Shown here in pieces: positions 34,535-45,889 of a DNA stretch of 64,000 nucleotides. Origin of the DNA: Nageia nagi (Eukaryota > Pinophyta); contig JBITNC010000001.1 of the NCBI GenBank assembly GCA_050084985.1, positions 19,716,001 to 19,780,000 on the forward strand, in the 5' to 3' direction. The notes under the pieces are model-generated. The model was not told where the DNA came from, ran no database searches, and saw only the letters and a list, made by a program, of their open reading frames with translations. Numbering within the stretch: the stretch's first letter is position 1; each line of letters begins with the position of its first letter. The position numbers and the translations under genes are program-made.

Positions 34535-35788
34535 CTAGCTTCTTTCTCTCTCTCTTTTTTTATATATATTGATATACCAAATGATACCTCTGGAGGGCCT
34601 GGAGCTCCCACCAGTGCTAGCCTCGCAAACATCTTCAAGGAAAATCATATTGACATGTTGCTCTTCCCCTATATCTTTGACCTTTATCAGACACACATAG
34701 AATCCATCTTCTATGAGCTTCTGTATTTTGTCCCTAAGGTTTCCACACCCATTAGTAGCATGGCCCTTAGTCTGATGATACTCACAATACCTATCTTCCT
34801 TATACCAAGTGGGTCTTTCTGCTGTAGGATCTTCTTCATGCTTAGGTAAGGGTTGTAATAACCCTTTTGCCATAAGGTCTTTTAGGATATGTCTTGGAGG
34901 TATGGGAAATCTCACAAATTTCTTCTCATTCATCTCACTTATCTTCTTAGCCACATGGATAGTTTTCTCCTTCTTATCCTTTGCTTTTGTCTTATCACTA
35001 CTGCCATACTTCACAAGCCCTAACTTCACAAGGACTTTCTCTTTCTCTAACAATTTATACATCATATCCGAAAATGCAAGATGTGTATAATCGATAACAT
35101 GTGATTGCAAGGGTAATAAAATAGCTTCTTTAAAAATATTATTTACCTCTTTTTTTGTTAATTTGGTCTTCACCTACTGCCATGTCTTCTTAAACCTTAC
35201 AACAAATTTGTCTAGCTGCTCATCATTGCCTTACTTTATAGCGCATAAATTTGATAACATAATCTCCTGCTTGATGTTATGCTTATATTGCTCCAGGAAC
35301 AAACTACTAAATTCTTCAAATGATGTGATGGACCCTTCAGGTAGGGCATAAAACCATTCTTGAGCCTCTCTCTCCAAGCTATGGGAAAAGAATTTAGCTT
35401 GCAATCTTTGATCTGTACTAATTTTGAGTTCACACTCATCCTTGAACTCTTGTATATGTCTTCTCGGATGTCCTTCACCATTAAACTTGCAAAATTTTGG
35501 CTCTTTATAGTCAGATGGTGGCATGTGCCTACGAATCTCATCACAGAGAGGACTACTAAATTCAAAAGAATCATTAGGCGGAGTTGATCCCCTTGGTAAT
35601 CTATCTATTTGCCTTTGCATATTCTCTATAGTAGCTTGAAAGTTAGTGTTGTCACCCTCAGTGCTATTTTGCATTCCTTTGGATCCCTCTGGATCATCAT
35701 GTCTGATTTCTCCCAATAATTCATCCAAATCTCTTTTTGAAAGGCTACGTAAGAATAACTTAAGCTGATCCATAACTAAAACACTCAT
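34535..35788 (-). pseudogene. RE-5 gag
   Basis: One frame of about 418 codons from MSVLVMDQLK with only two stops (TAA after AIK, TAG after KKTWQ) and no frameshift. Capsid core: FCKFNGEGHPRRHIQEFK, then AQEWFYALPEGSI and FEEFSSLFLEQYK. After the second stop comes a helical region, then a CCHC knuckle C-EYH..GHATNGC followed by LRDKIQKLIEDGF, the layout of many plant gypsy gags. Homology ends near 34570; the last residues read through foreign sequence. No protease follows. It would form the particle if active. Confidence 0.85.
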
Positions 35789-35846
35789 AAAATAGGTATT
35801 AGTTCTAACTAAAACCCTTAGGGTTTTAGTACAATGATGTGCACTT

Positions 35847-35862
35847 CACGTTGGGTTCACCA
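35847..35862 (-). promoter_or_regulatory. RE-5 primer-binding site (tRNA-Trp)
   Basis: Plus-strand CACGTTGGGTTCACCA equals the 3' end of plant tRNA-Trp (CACGTCGGGTTC plus CCA) with one mismatch, so the minus strand is its PBS. Two bases from the LTR. Unlike the iMet sites of the other elements. Confidence 0.8.
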
Positions 35863-35864
35863 AA

Positions 35865-36710
35865 TGTTTACAAATAAAATTGAATGTGCAAATAAACAAA
35901 TAGGCAAATATCTACAAACTCAATATTATCTGTATTTGAGCTATGGATGGCAATTTATTCTAAATAGCAATAAATAAAATAACCAACTCAGAAATGTAAT
36001 TGTACCAACCAAGACTGTAATTTGTGTACTTACCTCACAAAATGTACCTGACAACGAAAGATGAATATGTTGGTGATGCATTGATGATGATCTGCCCTTC
36101 CAAAACTGTAGTGACCTAGGAAGATGCAAAAATAGGACTGCAAGTAGTCTATTTTAGTGATATAGGAGCACCGATAGTGTTCATAAAGGAGCACCGGTGG
36201 CCTTCTTTTGATGATTCTTGACCTCTCAATCAAGTCCAAAACTTCAATACGGATGTCTCAGATAGCAATGTGATATCAGAATAGATCATGGATGTCAGGA
36301 TAGCTCACGAAAGGAAGCACACAAACCACAGCCTTGTAGGTGGTACCAAGAGATACCTTAAGGGGTTGCCACTTACAAGACCATATGCAGGATCGTGTGT
36401 ATCCTTGTTATGTGGACTTACTATTAGATCCCTTATTTATATAGATAATAGATAATACAACCCATGGGTCAGCATGCATCTACATAAATAAGGCTAATTC
36501 ATAATATTTAAGATAAACACACCAATAAACAAGATAATTCATGCAATATTCAAGATAATCCATGCAATATTCAAGATAATCATTATAAAATTCATATTCA
36601 AGACAAACATTGATATTATCACCTTAATACATTCAATACATATATTTAGGCCAAGCATATTTCAGTAATTTATTGATTTAAAGACATAAATTCATTTTTA
36701 TGTGTTAACA
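35865..36710 (-). repeat. RE-5 5' LTR
   Basis: 846 bp, TGTTTAC..TTAACA, paired with 29053-29906. Carries a palindrome variant at 36133-36151. Confidence 0.95.
36133..36151. promoter_or_regulatory. RE-5 palindromic motif, copy 6 (5' LTR)
   Basis: TAGGACTGCAAGTAGTCTA; the LTR partner of copy 1, now decayed. A related GGAGCACCGGTGGCC lies near 36187. Confidence 0.4.
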
Positions 36711-36880
36711 AAGATGTAGAAAAATTGTAGAGATTCAAAATTATATAAAATTTGTAAAAATAATAGGCTCAAATGAAAAACTTGAGTCAAAAGTTATGGC
36801 CAAAATATGAACAAGAAAATAATTAAATTAACTAAAGCATAAATAAACCTAAGTAAATGTTAGGATGTGGGATCCTAACA
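36711..36880 (-). repeat. RE-4 3' LTR, inner part
   Basis: Continues 28697-29052 and aligns with 45725-45889. Ends ATCCTAACA. The last 23 bases (TGTTAGGAT..ATCCTAACA) form a hairpin that includes the LTR terminus. The next bases, complement of AGAGGGGTGGCA, are the polypurine tract. Confidence 0.9.
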
Positions 36881-36886
36881 TGCCAC

Positions 36887-38076
36887 CCCTCTTAGAAACA
36901 ACTTTGTCTTCAAAGCTAGAAATTTGGAAACTCCTCTTAAAGCTCATGTGCTTTTTCCCACATTGCATCTTTAGGTGTTAGCCCTCACCATTGAATCAAA
37001 AATTAGGTTATAGTGTGATGATGAAGGGTGATGGTGTGCTTTTCTAGAATTGGATTAGGTTCAATCTTAATGGAGCCATCATCAGTGAATTATGATAACT
37101 CTAATTGAATTTGAATTTGTGATCCTACTATCTTTTTTAAACATGAAACATGGAATATCATATGAACCTTGGAATACATTGGTAACTCCAACTTATAAGT
37201 AGTAGGTACAATGTGTTGAAGAACTTTGTAAGGACCAAAAAATTTGGGAGCTAGTTTTTGAGGACCCTTAATCTTTAAGGATTTCTATCTATATGGCTAC
37301 AAGCATAGGAAGACCATATCACCAACTTGAAATTCATGTTCCACCTAATTCTAATCAACCTACTATTTCATGTAATATTAATAAGTTTTCAAACTCTCAT
37401 GAAGAATATCTTCCTAAGTATGTAAATAGATATCAACTACTTGGGCCTTTGTACTACTTGGGACATATGTTGCCACTATGGGTGGTTGACTATTGGGGAT
37501 TATATGTATAGTGTGTTATTGAGGGAAATTGAGGGGTATCCCATTTGGTTCTTCAAAAAACCTCTCATGATGTGCTAAACAGTTTTGAAGCTTTGCTAAT
37601 TCACCTTCTTCTCCATCTTGAGAAACTATATGTTGTGCAAATAGTTGTCCTACCATCCTTTTTTTTCCTTTTTGAATCAACTTCTCCATTCAATGAGAAA
37701 TTATAATTTGTGATGGAATAACATGTAGTTTAATGAGATGATATGTATGTCTTTCAACAATGAATTTCATCCATAGTTTAAGGAATTCCCATAATATAGG
37801 TCCCAATGTGCATAACCATTGAACTCCTAAGAACACATCACACCCTCCCAATTGAAGTACATAGATGTCACTTTGCATATGATTATCATCCATATTGATC
37901 TTAACATTATGATATTTTCCCTTGCAAGAAATTATACCTCCATTTCCAATCATTACTAAGAAATTATTTTGAGGATATATAAAATAGTTGGCCCATTTGC
38001 CCACATTGGGGTCAATGAAATTATGTGTATTTTCAGAGTCAAGTAAAATAATGAGGGACATTTTTGAAATATCCAC
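36887..38076 (-). pseudogene. RE-4 protease fused in frame to integrase C-terminus and chromodomain
   Basis: One minus-strand frame of about 395 codons with stops but no frameshift. Protease: LLDSENTHNFIDP (active site DSG changed to DSE) and GGCDVFLGVQWLCTLGPI. Linker, then the RT N-terminus ERFFEEPNGIPLNFPQ-HTIHI, and within ~10 residues the integrase C-terminal part (DILHESLKTY; HEFQVGDMVFLCL; KLAPKFFGPYKVLQ) and a chromodomain (FLIQW-GLTPKDAMWEKAHEL) ending EGWHV beside the PPT. RT palm, RNase H and the integrase zinc and catalytic domains are absent. The in-frame joint shows the deletion product was once translated as one protein. Confidence 0.85.
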
Positions 38077-38099
38077 AAACCTTCATTATTTGAGCTATC

Positions 38100-38637
38100 A
38101 TAATTAATATAAGGTCATTGTAAGAAATTAAATAACTTCTTCTTTAGTTATTTTAGGCTCATTCACTTCTTTCTTAATAATAGTCTCATCCTATGCATTA
38201 TCAAAAAATCAACATCAAGAAAATACAACCTTTGTGTAGTACACCTATGATTAGGTGCATACTTTTCATCACAATTATAGCAAAAACCATTTGATATTTT
38301 CTCATTCATTTCATCTTGATTGAGTTTCTTAATTTGAAATGAATTGGTAAGTTTTGGAGAAGTTTGAGAATCTTAGGATTTGTTGAATGGCCACTTCTCT
38401 TATATATGCTGGGCATTGAATTCATCTTCTGCTAATTTGGCTAATCCAATAGCTTGTATCATAGTCATAGGATTAAATATTTTGACTTATACCCTAATGT
38501 ATTCCTTCATCCCACTAATGAAGCAAATCCTAAAAAAAGCTTCATCTAATCCATCTATATGATTTGCAAGATTTTCAAATTGTGTTTGATATTCCTTCAC
38601 TATTGATGTTTACCATAGTTTTATAAGGGCTCTTATG
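38100..38637 (-). pseudogene. RE-4 gag, C-terminal part with zinc knuckle
   Basis: Continues the gag at 44590-45240 after RE-6 is removed: EYQTQFENLANHIDGLDEAF, IRICFISGMKEYIR-like, then a knuckle C-YNC-DEKYAPNHRC near 38240-38290. A frameshift separates it from the protease frame. Confidence 0.8.
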
Positions 38638-38642
38638 AAATC
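38638..38642. repeat. Possible target site duplication of RE-6, left copy
   Basis: AAATC here and AAATC at 44582-44586. This requires both LTR ends to be trimmed by a few bases relative to the family consensus TGTGATC..GATCACA, so it is less certain than the others. Confidence 0.5.
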
Positions 38643-39373
38643 TTGATCCATAATCACCAGATGCTTATAGCATACTTAGATCTTCACTTACATATTCAAA
38701 CAAAAATACATTCACCATTATGAGATCATACAAATTTCATATAAATTTGAAAATTGCACAATGTAAATCACAAACTAGCAATCTCAAACACATAATAAGA
38801 TCAACATAATAATTTACCTTGGTTCACCCAATGTGGGCTAATCTAGCATGGAATTTGAGCCTTCTCTTCTCATTTTCTATGTACATTACAATATTACATT
38901 CATAGAGAAATACCATCAACACAATGGTAATACAATCTCCTACAATTACTACAATCTCCTATATTAAGAAGAAAATACAATCTTAGAACTACAACAATTT
39001 TGGAATGACTCTTGGTATTCCTTCAATCTATTACAATTCTAAAATTTCAAAACTTTACAATTCTCTCTAATTGAGAATCAAGAATGAGATAAACCATTAA
39101 ATAAGGCTCCAAAACACTTTGAAATGTTGGCCAAGGAAACTAAACCACTTGGTCTTCTGAAATGCCAATATCTCTTTAAATTCCCCTACTAACTTATCAA
39201 GGTGCATGCCATTAGCTACCTAAAAATAATATGTTGCACACTTTTGGTAGCCTAAAAATGAATTCCAAAAAACTTTAGATTTTGATCTTTGGTCTATCTC
39301 CAAGCACATATACCTTTGGATTAAGTATTGCTCCTAAAAAAATAAATTGATACATGATCCAATTTAGATCACA
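38643..39373 (-). repeat. RE-6 3' LTR
   Basis: Paired with 43852-44581. Ends GATCACA; the next bases CCTCCCT are the complement of the polypurine tract. Confidence 0.9.
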
Positions 39374-39516
39374 CCTCCCTAATGGAGAAGCATTTGATCC
39401 CACAAATGCAAAGATGAATATACAACTCCCCAACATTGGAATTTTCCATCCACTTGACTTTATTAAACTTCTATCCTTTTAATCCAACCAACCACAACTT
39501 TATCTAACCTCTTATT

Positions 39517-40780
39517 TTAGCATGAAACTTCTTTTTGCAATATGGAATCCTCCTTGAATTCATCCATATTATTCGAAGCTAAGTTATTAAGAGGTGTAAA
39601 AATATGATCTAAACCTAGTTCATCTTTAGTCAACATAGATGGCTTATACAATTTAAAATTCTTAATATTAACAATCAAATAAATATTCATATATTCTATT
39701 AGATTCAATCCAAATGCATTCTCACTTACTTTCTCCATAATATCAAATGGTCCATATCTTATAGGTTTCAGCTTCTTGGCTAGTCCTTGCAACCTCTCCT
39801 TACTAAGATGCAACAAAATGTGGTATCCCATATGAAACTTATAGTCAAATCTATGTTTTTCATTTCTCATCTTGTACTTGGCTTGGCTTGTTTCAAGTTG
39901 CTCTTGGACTTTCAAATGAATTTGCCTAATTCTTTCAACAATTTTTTTAGCTTGCTTTTCCTCTTTCTCAAGTGAATATTCTTCATCCCTTTGCTTTCCA
40001 AAAACACAATCAAAAGGTGTAGGTGGTATATAACCCTAATAAATCTCAAAAGGAATCTTATTAATGGAAGAATGAATTACATTATTGTATGCATCTTGGA
40101 TATATTCAAGATGTTTGTCCTAAGACTTAGGTTTCTTTTGATAATAACCCCTCAAGAGTTCACCACCTTGCTTTTTCCATCCATTTGAGGATGAAAGTTA
40201 GTACTCCTCTTCAACCTTGTATCCATCATTTCCCACAAACATATCCAATACTTGCCCAAAAATCTACTATCTCTATCTAAAATAATGGAATTAGGCAATC
40301 CAAAATGAACCCAAATATGAGAAAAGAATAAATTTGTAGCATCTTATCCTGTTATATTCTTTTTACATGGAATCAAAGCACACATCTTGCTAAATCTATC
40401 CACAACAACAAATAAATAGACATGACCTTTCTTAGTGATAGGCAATCCTCCCATAAAATCCATTGAGATACATTCTCATAAAAGTGAAGGTACTAGAAGT
40501 GGCTGATATAAACACAATTTCTTATTACTTAGCTTGCTAGTGCAACATAAAGAACACCACCTTATGTACTTGGTAACTTAATCTTTCATATTGGGCTAAT
40601 ATACATACTTTTGCAAACTATAAAATATCTTTCCAACCCCAAAATGTCCAACAATCTTTGAAGTATGTGCTTCTCTAATCAGTGCAATTCTTTCACCTAT
40701 AGGTACACATAATGCATTAAAATGATAAATAAGTGTATTTTGAAAATGAAATTCATCCAAACCCTCATACTTGGTGTGGA
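39517..40780 (-). pseudogene. RE-6 integrase
   Basis: Zinc-binding domain with HFNALCVPIGERIALIREAH, then CSLCC near 40550; core with [10 protein letters not shown] and [29 protein letters not shown]; then the C-terminal domain 39517-39915, open for 132 codons, with LKPIRYGPFDIMEKVSENAF (the GPY/F element). It ends in an acidic tail before the 3' UTR. Stops, mostly single, interrupt the core. Confidence 0.85.
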
Positions 40781-40899
40781 ATCTATAGTTATAAGCAGCC
40801 TAGAAAGCATGTAAGCAACCTTATTCTATGTTCCTTTCTTATACTTGATCACTAGATGAAATTGTTGCAAAAAACCCATCCATATATAGTGTCTATTTT

Positions 40900-41990
40900 G
40901 TTGCAATTTTGATTGAGTTTGTAAATACTTTAATGGTTAATGATTAGTATGAATGATTGTTTCTTTACCCATTAAGTAATGTTTCCACTTTTTAACAACT
41001 TGAACCAATGCATACATTTCCTTATTGTAAGTAGGATAATTCAAAATAGATCCACTAAACTTTTCAATATGATAGCAAATTGGTTTACCTTCTTGCATAA
41101 AAATGGCTCCCATGGCATAGTCACTTGCATTAGTATCCACTTCAAATGGCTTTTGTAAATCACTAAGTTCTAGCATAGGTGCACTAATAATCTTTTGCTT
41201 CAAAATATCAAAAGATGTTTGTTGTTGTTCTCCCATTGGAAAACTTGCCTTTAGTCGGTTACATAATGTAAAGGTGAAGCAATATAAGAAAAATAAATAA
41301 TAAACTTTCTCAAATAATGGAAAACACCTAAGAAATTCCTTACTTTAGTTACACTAGATGGCCTTGGCCAATATACTATAACACTTAATTTACTAGGATC
41401 TATCTTAAGTTGTCCATGACAAATAACATAGCCCAAATACACCAAAGATTCTTTTTCAAACTCACAATTTGAATGTCTCAATAACAATTTCTCCCTATGC
41501 AAAGTTTGAAACACTTGTCTAAGATGTACAACATGTTCTTTTGAAATAGAACTATAAATAAGAATATCATCCAAGTATATAACAATAAAGAATCAATAAA
41601 TGGATGAAGTACATCATTCATTACCCTCATAAAAGTGGTTGGTACATTGCACAAACCAAATGGAAAAATAAGCCACTCAAATAGGCCTTATCTTGTCTTG
41701 AAGGTAGTCTTGCATATGTCCTCCTCCTTGATTCTAACTTTGTGATATCCACTCCTCAAGTTGAGTTTTGTGAAGAATCTTGCCTCTTACAATTGATCCA
41801 AAAGATCGTCTATCTGAGGCAAAGGATAGCAATTTTTTATGGTCATTTTGTTTAGTGGTCTATATTCAATGCACATTATCCAAGTTTGATCCTTCTTGAA
41901 AACCAAAAAAATAGGTGATCAACATGGATATGTACTTGGTATGATCACTTCTTGATCAACCAAATCCTAAATCTACCTCCTTATTTCCCC
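40900..41990 (-). pseudogene. RE-6 reverse transcriptase and RNase H
   Basis: [60 protein letters not shown], intact YLDD codons at 41566-41577, and LVYLGYVICHGQLKIDPSK. RNase H (40937-41236): FEVDTNASDYAMGAIFMQEG, SGSILNYPTYNKEMYALVQ, with the expected D and E residues. Frames are broken between segments. Confidence 0.88.
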
Positions 41991-42099
41991 TTGCTCCAAA
42001 ATTGATTATCGATACAAAGCTATGTTGAGTAATGAAGCATCAGGTAACAACTAAATATCATGTTGTATATCCCACATAAGAGGTAATCTATATGGCTTT

Positions 42100-42700
42100 G
42101 AAAACAAGTCAATAAACTCCCAAAACCAAATCCTACATCTGTTCCTCTCTTTTGCACACTGTTGGTGGCCTAAAATCAATATTGCACACTACTGACAACA
42201 TGAGATTCACCTCACCTAAGGCTCCTATTTTCACCATGATTAGAATAAAATTTTTAGAAGTATTCACAAGATGTTTACTTAACTAGAAGTGACAAAAGGT
42301 AGCTTTTTCTTGCTTTTATGTGCACTGGCTAGAAAAATATTTCCATCTTTCACCAATCACAATTTGTTCAATCTTTTGTAATAAATACTATCTCTATCCC
42401 ACATATAAGGGTTATCGAGAATAACACCATAAATATGTAAAGGAACAACATCAACCATAACTTCATCAATGTACTTTACACAAATAGCAAATTTCAACTT
42501 AAATTGTCTAGTGACTTGCAAACTAGCATTGCAATGCACCCAACCCAAATTACTTACCATAGCCTTTGAAATCAAATTTTCTTGAAAATCCAAATCAATA
42601 ATGTAATCTACTTTGGTTTTCTTAATTTGAATTTTGAGGTAGAATAATTGAATCCTTTACCCTTCAATGTCTTGAGGTTCTTCAAGATTTTGAGTGGTTG
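42100..42700 (-). pseudogene. RE-6 aspartic protease
   Basis: The open part 42357-42593 covers LGWVHCNASLQVTRQFKLKF through VPLHIYGVILDNPYMWDRD. The active-site loop is damaged (LDFQENLI where RE-2 has FDLGSQVNLI). Confidence 0.75.
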
Positions 42701-42779
42701 AATAATATACTCTCTCATCAACATCTAAACTACTCTCAATATCATCATATCTAAGAATCATATCATTAGTTTTCTCCTT

Positions 42780-43790
42780 ATTCTTTTACTTATTTGGACA
42801 TAATTTTGGATGTAATTTCAAACATTTATCATCAACATGACCATATTTTTCACAATGACTACAATGTATACCATCACCTTCTTTTTTGAAATATTAGTGG
42901 TCTTTTATTTTTTGCTGACCTTTGCCTTTATATTGATATTTACCTTTCTCTTATCCTCCCCTTGAATTAAAAGCCTTCTTGGATTCATCATATTATCTCC
43001 TTGGTTTACCATCCTGTTCTAAGTATTGCACTTGCACACACACTTGATCAAGATTAGTAGGATTAAAAAATATGATAGTATTTTGCAAATGACTATGTAA
43101 ACCTCCAATGTACTTCATTAAAGTTTGAGGATATTTTAGTGAAACCTCAAGCAAAGTAGCTTGCCTCTTAAATTTCATAGTGTATTATTGAATATTTTGC
43201 CCTCTTTTTATATTTCATCAATTGTTTATTAAGATATCCTAATGGATAGAATTGATATCTTAAAAATCCTTAAGTTCATTCCAAGAAGATATTTCAAATA
43301 AGTGTTCATGATTAAGAGTTTCTACATGGATTTCCCACCAAACTAAAGCATGTCTACTCATCTTTAATATAGCAAAAGAGATTTTCTCAACATTAATTAC
43401 AACACCATGAATTTGGAAATAAACCTCCAATTATTTCAACTAATTTTTCACCTTTTCCACATCAACCTTCCTTCAAAAGTAGGAATGTCCACTTTGGACT
43501 CTACCTTGAATAAAACTCTATTTAATGAAGATGATGAATCAGGTCTCTCAACTACATCATGATATCTCTTATTAATATTTGCATTTGTTCTAGTAGCTAA
43601 CAACTTAGCTAAATGAGCCAAATGATTCTCCATGACTAAGAATATCCTTTCAAAATTACCATCCATCATGGTATGAATAATAGAATATTGCTCTTCTACA
43701 TTATCCATTTCAATTGCTCTACCCTTTCGATCAATATTAGGATCTTCTAGAATTAATTCTGGTCTTTGAGATCTCCTCCTAAACATAAAA
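42780..43790 (-). pseudogene. RE-6 gag
   Basis: Starts near 43780 (MFRRRSQRPELILEDP); capsid with VDIPTFEG, ALVWWEIHVE and YIGGLHSHLQNTIIF; CCHC knuckle C-SHC-EKYGHVDDKC at about 42800-42870, with a basic tail. Several frameshifts. Confidence 0.8.
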
Positions 43791-43839
43791 AAAACATGTT
43801 GTTGGTAGCCTAAAATACCCAAAATTTTGACATACACAA

Positions 43840-43851
43840 GCTTTGATACCA
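43840..43851 (-). promoter_or_regulatory. RE-6 primer-binding site (tRNA-iMet)
   Basis: Minus-strand TGGTATCAAAGC, one mismatch, beside the right LTR. Confidence 0.85.
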
Positions 43852-44581
43852 TGTGATCCATAATTATCAGATGCTTATAGCATACTTAGATCCTCAATTA
43901 CATATTAGAATAAAAATACATTCACCATTATGACATCACACAAATTGCATATAAATTTGAAAATTACACAATGTAAATAAAAAACTAGCAATTTCAAATA
44001 CATAATAAGATCAACACAATGATTTTACCCTAGTTCATCCAACATGGGCTAATCCAGCATGGAATTAGAGCCTTCTCTTCTCATTTTCTATGGATATTAA
44101 AATATTACATGCATAGAGAAATACCATCAACATAATGGAAATACAAGCTCCTACAATTAATGCAATCTCCTATAGCAAGAAGAAAATACAATCTTAGAAA
44201 TATAATAATTTTAGAATAACTCTTGGTATTCCTTCAAACTATTATAATTTTAAAATGTCAAAACTCTATAATCATTTCTAATTAAGAATCAAGAATGAGA
44301 TACATCATTAAGTAAGTCTCCAAAACACTCTAAAACATCAGCCAAGGAACCTAAACCACTTAGTCTCCAAAAAGTCTAATGTCTCTTCAAATGCCTCTGC
44401 TAACTCATCAAGGTGCACACTATTAGCAACCTAAACATAAAATTTTGCATGCCACTTGTAGACTAAAATTGAATGCCAAAAAACTCCAAATGTCGATCTT
44501 CGATCTATCACTAAGGACATATACCTCTAGATTGAGTATTGCTCCTAAAAAGACAACTTGACACATAATCTAATTCAGATC
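43852..44581 (-). repeat. RE-6 5' LTR
   Basis: Starts TGTGATCCATAA and pairs with 38643-39373. Confidence 0.9.
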
Positions 44582-44589
44582 AAATCCTT

Positions 44590-45240
44590 AAAATCACTTG
44601 GGCCAAACTTTACTAATAAATTTTGTGTAAAATCTCCCCAATATGGGATACCATTAGCTTTTTCAAACCATTGGTACCATTGAATGGCCTTGTGCTCTAA
44701 ATGGAAAGAAGCAATATTAACCTTTTAAACCTCAGGAATTTGATTGTGTAAAATATTATTCTTCCCTATAAATCTAGGTTATTGGGTCCTCTCCATCAAA
44801 TCTATGAAAATATAGCTTCATTTTCCATTTTAGGATTAATGCTTGGGGGCCTCCCATATGCACCTATTATGCTTGCATTTGAGTATTATGTCCTGAATAT
44901 TGTTGAAAACTTGAACTTAATAAAGTTGGTTGTTATGTAGTTATCTAAAATTTTTGTACTTGTAGTAAACCTATTTGCATCAAATCATATTTAGTGATCA
45001 ATCCCATAAGCTTTTCATTTATATATTGAAGAGTTAATTGAAGGTTAACTCCACCAAGCTAAACTCAAAGCTATGTAACCTCATGATCTAATTTTTCTAG
45101 GGTGGGATTTTGGGATCTTCTAACCTCTGGAATACAAGCTAGTTAGGGTGACAAGTTAGAGGGTTTCTTGAGATTCTAAAAAAAATAGAAAGAGTATTTG
45201 TTGGAAAAATATCAATTTATAGGGTTTCAATTCAATGTGA
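44590..45240 (-). pseudogene. RE-4 gag, N-terminal part
   Basis: Capsid core upstream of the RE-6 insertion: W-YRAEQYFYH-type region in broken frame near 44770, then FNGTNGLKK and a WGDF-like segment with LVKFGPSDF-type homology at 44590-44650. Continues at 38637. Frames are poor, so the assignment rests on collinearity with the C-terminal part. Confidence 0.65.
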
Positions 45241-45349
45241 CCTTCTAATTTATAAATAAATGGCTAGAGTTTTGGCTACAAAAAGGATAATTTCTAGCTT
45301 TCTCACTCAATGTGGTCACACAAAATATTCCACATGTAGCCAAATTGAG

Positions 45350-45361
45350 GCTCTAATATGA
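45350..45361 (-). promoter_or_regulatory. RE-4 primer-binding site (decayed tRNA-iMet)
   Basis: Minus-strand TCATATTAGAGC, 9 of 12 to the initiator-Met PBS, two bases from the LTR. Confidence 0.6.
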
Positions 45362-45363
45362 CT

Positions 45364-45889
45364 TCTTAAGACCCCAACAAAATAAAAGGGGGTTTTTATC
45401 CCAAATACTATAAGAAATATTGAAATATGAAATAACCACAACTCACAATGCATAAAATAAAGAAAATAGATTGAGATACTTAGATTAACAATATGTAAAA
45501 AGATAGAATAACTTTACTAAATATCAATATGAATTGCAAGACACTTTGCGGGGGCTTCCTCCTTATAAGTCAAAAAGAAAAAATGATTTTCTACTTCCCT
45601 TCTTTATCCTTCTTACAAGTATTTATAGTCCTCTTGCCCTAATATTAGAAAAATGAGCTAACATTAAAACATAATTTAGGGCTATAAGATGATTTTTTTA
45701 GCATTTGATAACTTCTTATCTAAGATATAGCAAAAATGTAGAGCTTCAAATTCTACTAAATTTGGAAAAACTTAAGGCTCAAACGGACACCTAATTTAAA
45801 ATTTATTGCCAAAATATAGACAAGTAAATAATTAAATTAATTAAAGCATAAATAAACCTAAGTAAATGTTAGGATGTGGTATCCTAACA
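45364..45889 (-). repeat. RE-4 5' LTR
   Basis: 526 bp, aligns with 28697-29052 plus 36716-36880. Ends ATCCTAACA. Confidence 0.9.

Larger units (their letters stand above)
29053..36710 (-). mobile_element. RE-5: non-autonomous LTR element with gag and an antisense PMD gene
   Basis: 7658 bp, minus strand, in the RE-4 LTR. LTRs of 854 and 846 bp (TGTTTAC..TTAACA) are clearly alike, differing mostly by transitions. The PBS matches tRNA-Trp. On the minus strand: gag (35788-34535), then no protease, RT or integrase. The pol position instead holds a plus-strand, three-exon PMD gene (31915-34189) that converges tail-to-tail with gag, then a tandem array (31455-30404) and a PPT-like AAAGTGGGGC next to the left LTR. 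An imperfect ~18-bp palindrome recurs in both LTRs and around the PMD gene. Transposition would need pol proteins in trans. Confidence 0.9.
38643..44581 (-). mobile_element. RE-6: full-length degenerate Ty3/gypsy, same family as RE-2
   Basis: 5.94 kb, minus strand, inserted in RE-4 gag. LTRs of ~731 bp, iMet PBS, and all domains in gypsy order: gag, protease, RT, RNase H, integrase. No chromodomain. Each domain has stops, but the order is complete, which makes it the best reference for reading RE-2. Confidence 0.92.
28697..45889 (-). mobile_element. RE-4: chromodomain Ty3/gypsy element with internal pol deletion
   Basis: Minus-strand element inserted in P3. It contains RE-5 (in its left LTR) and RE-6 (in gag). 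Without them it is about 3.6 kb: LTRs of ~521 and 526 bp, initiator-Met-type PBS, gag with zinc knuckle, protease, the first residues of RT, then directly the integrase C-terminus and chromodomain. RT palm, RNase H and integrase core are missing and the fusion is in frame. This is the same architecture as RE-3 but with a different breakpoint, so it arose separately. Many stops now. Confidence 0.85.
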
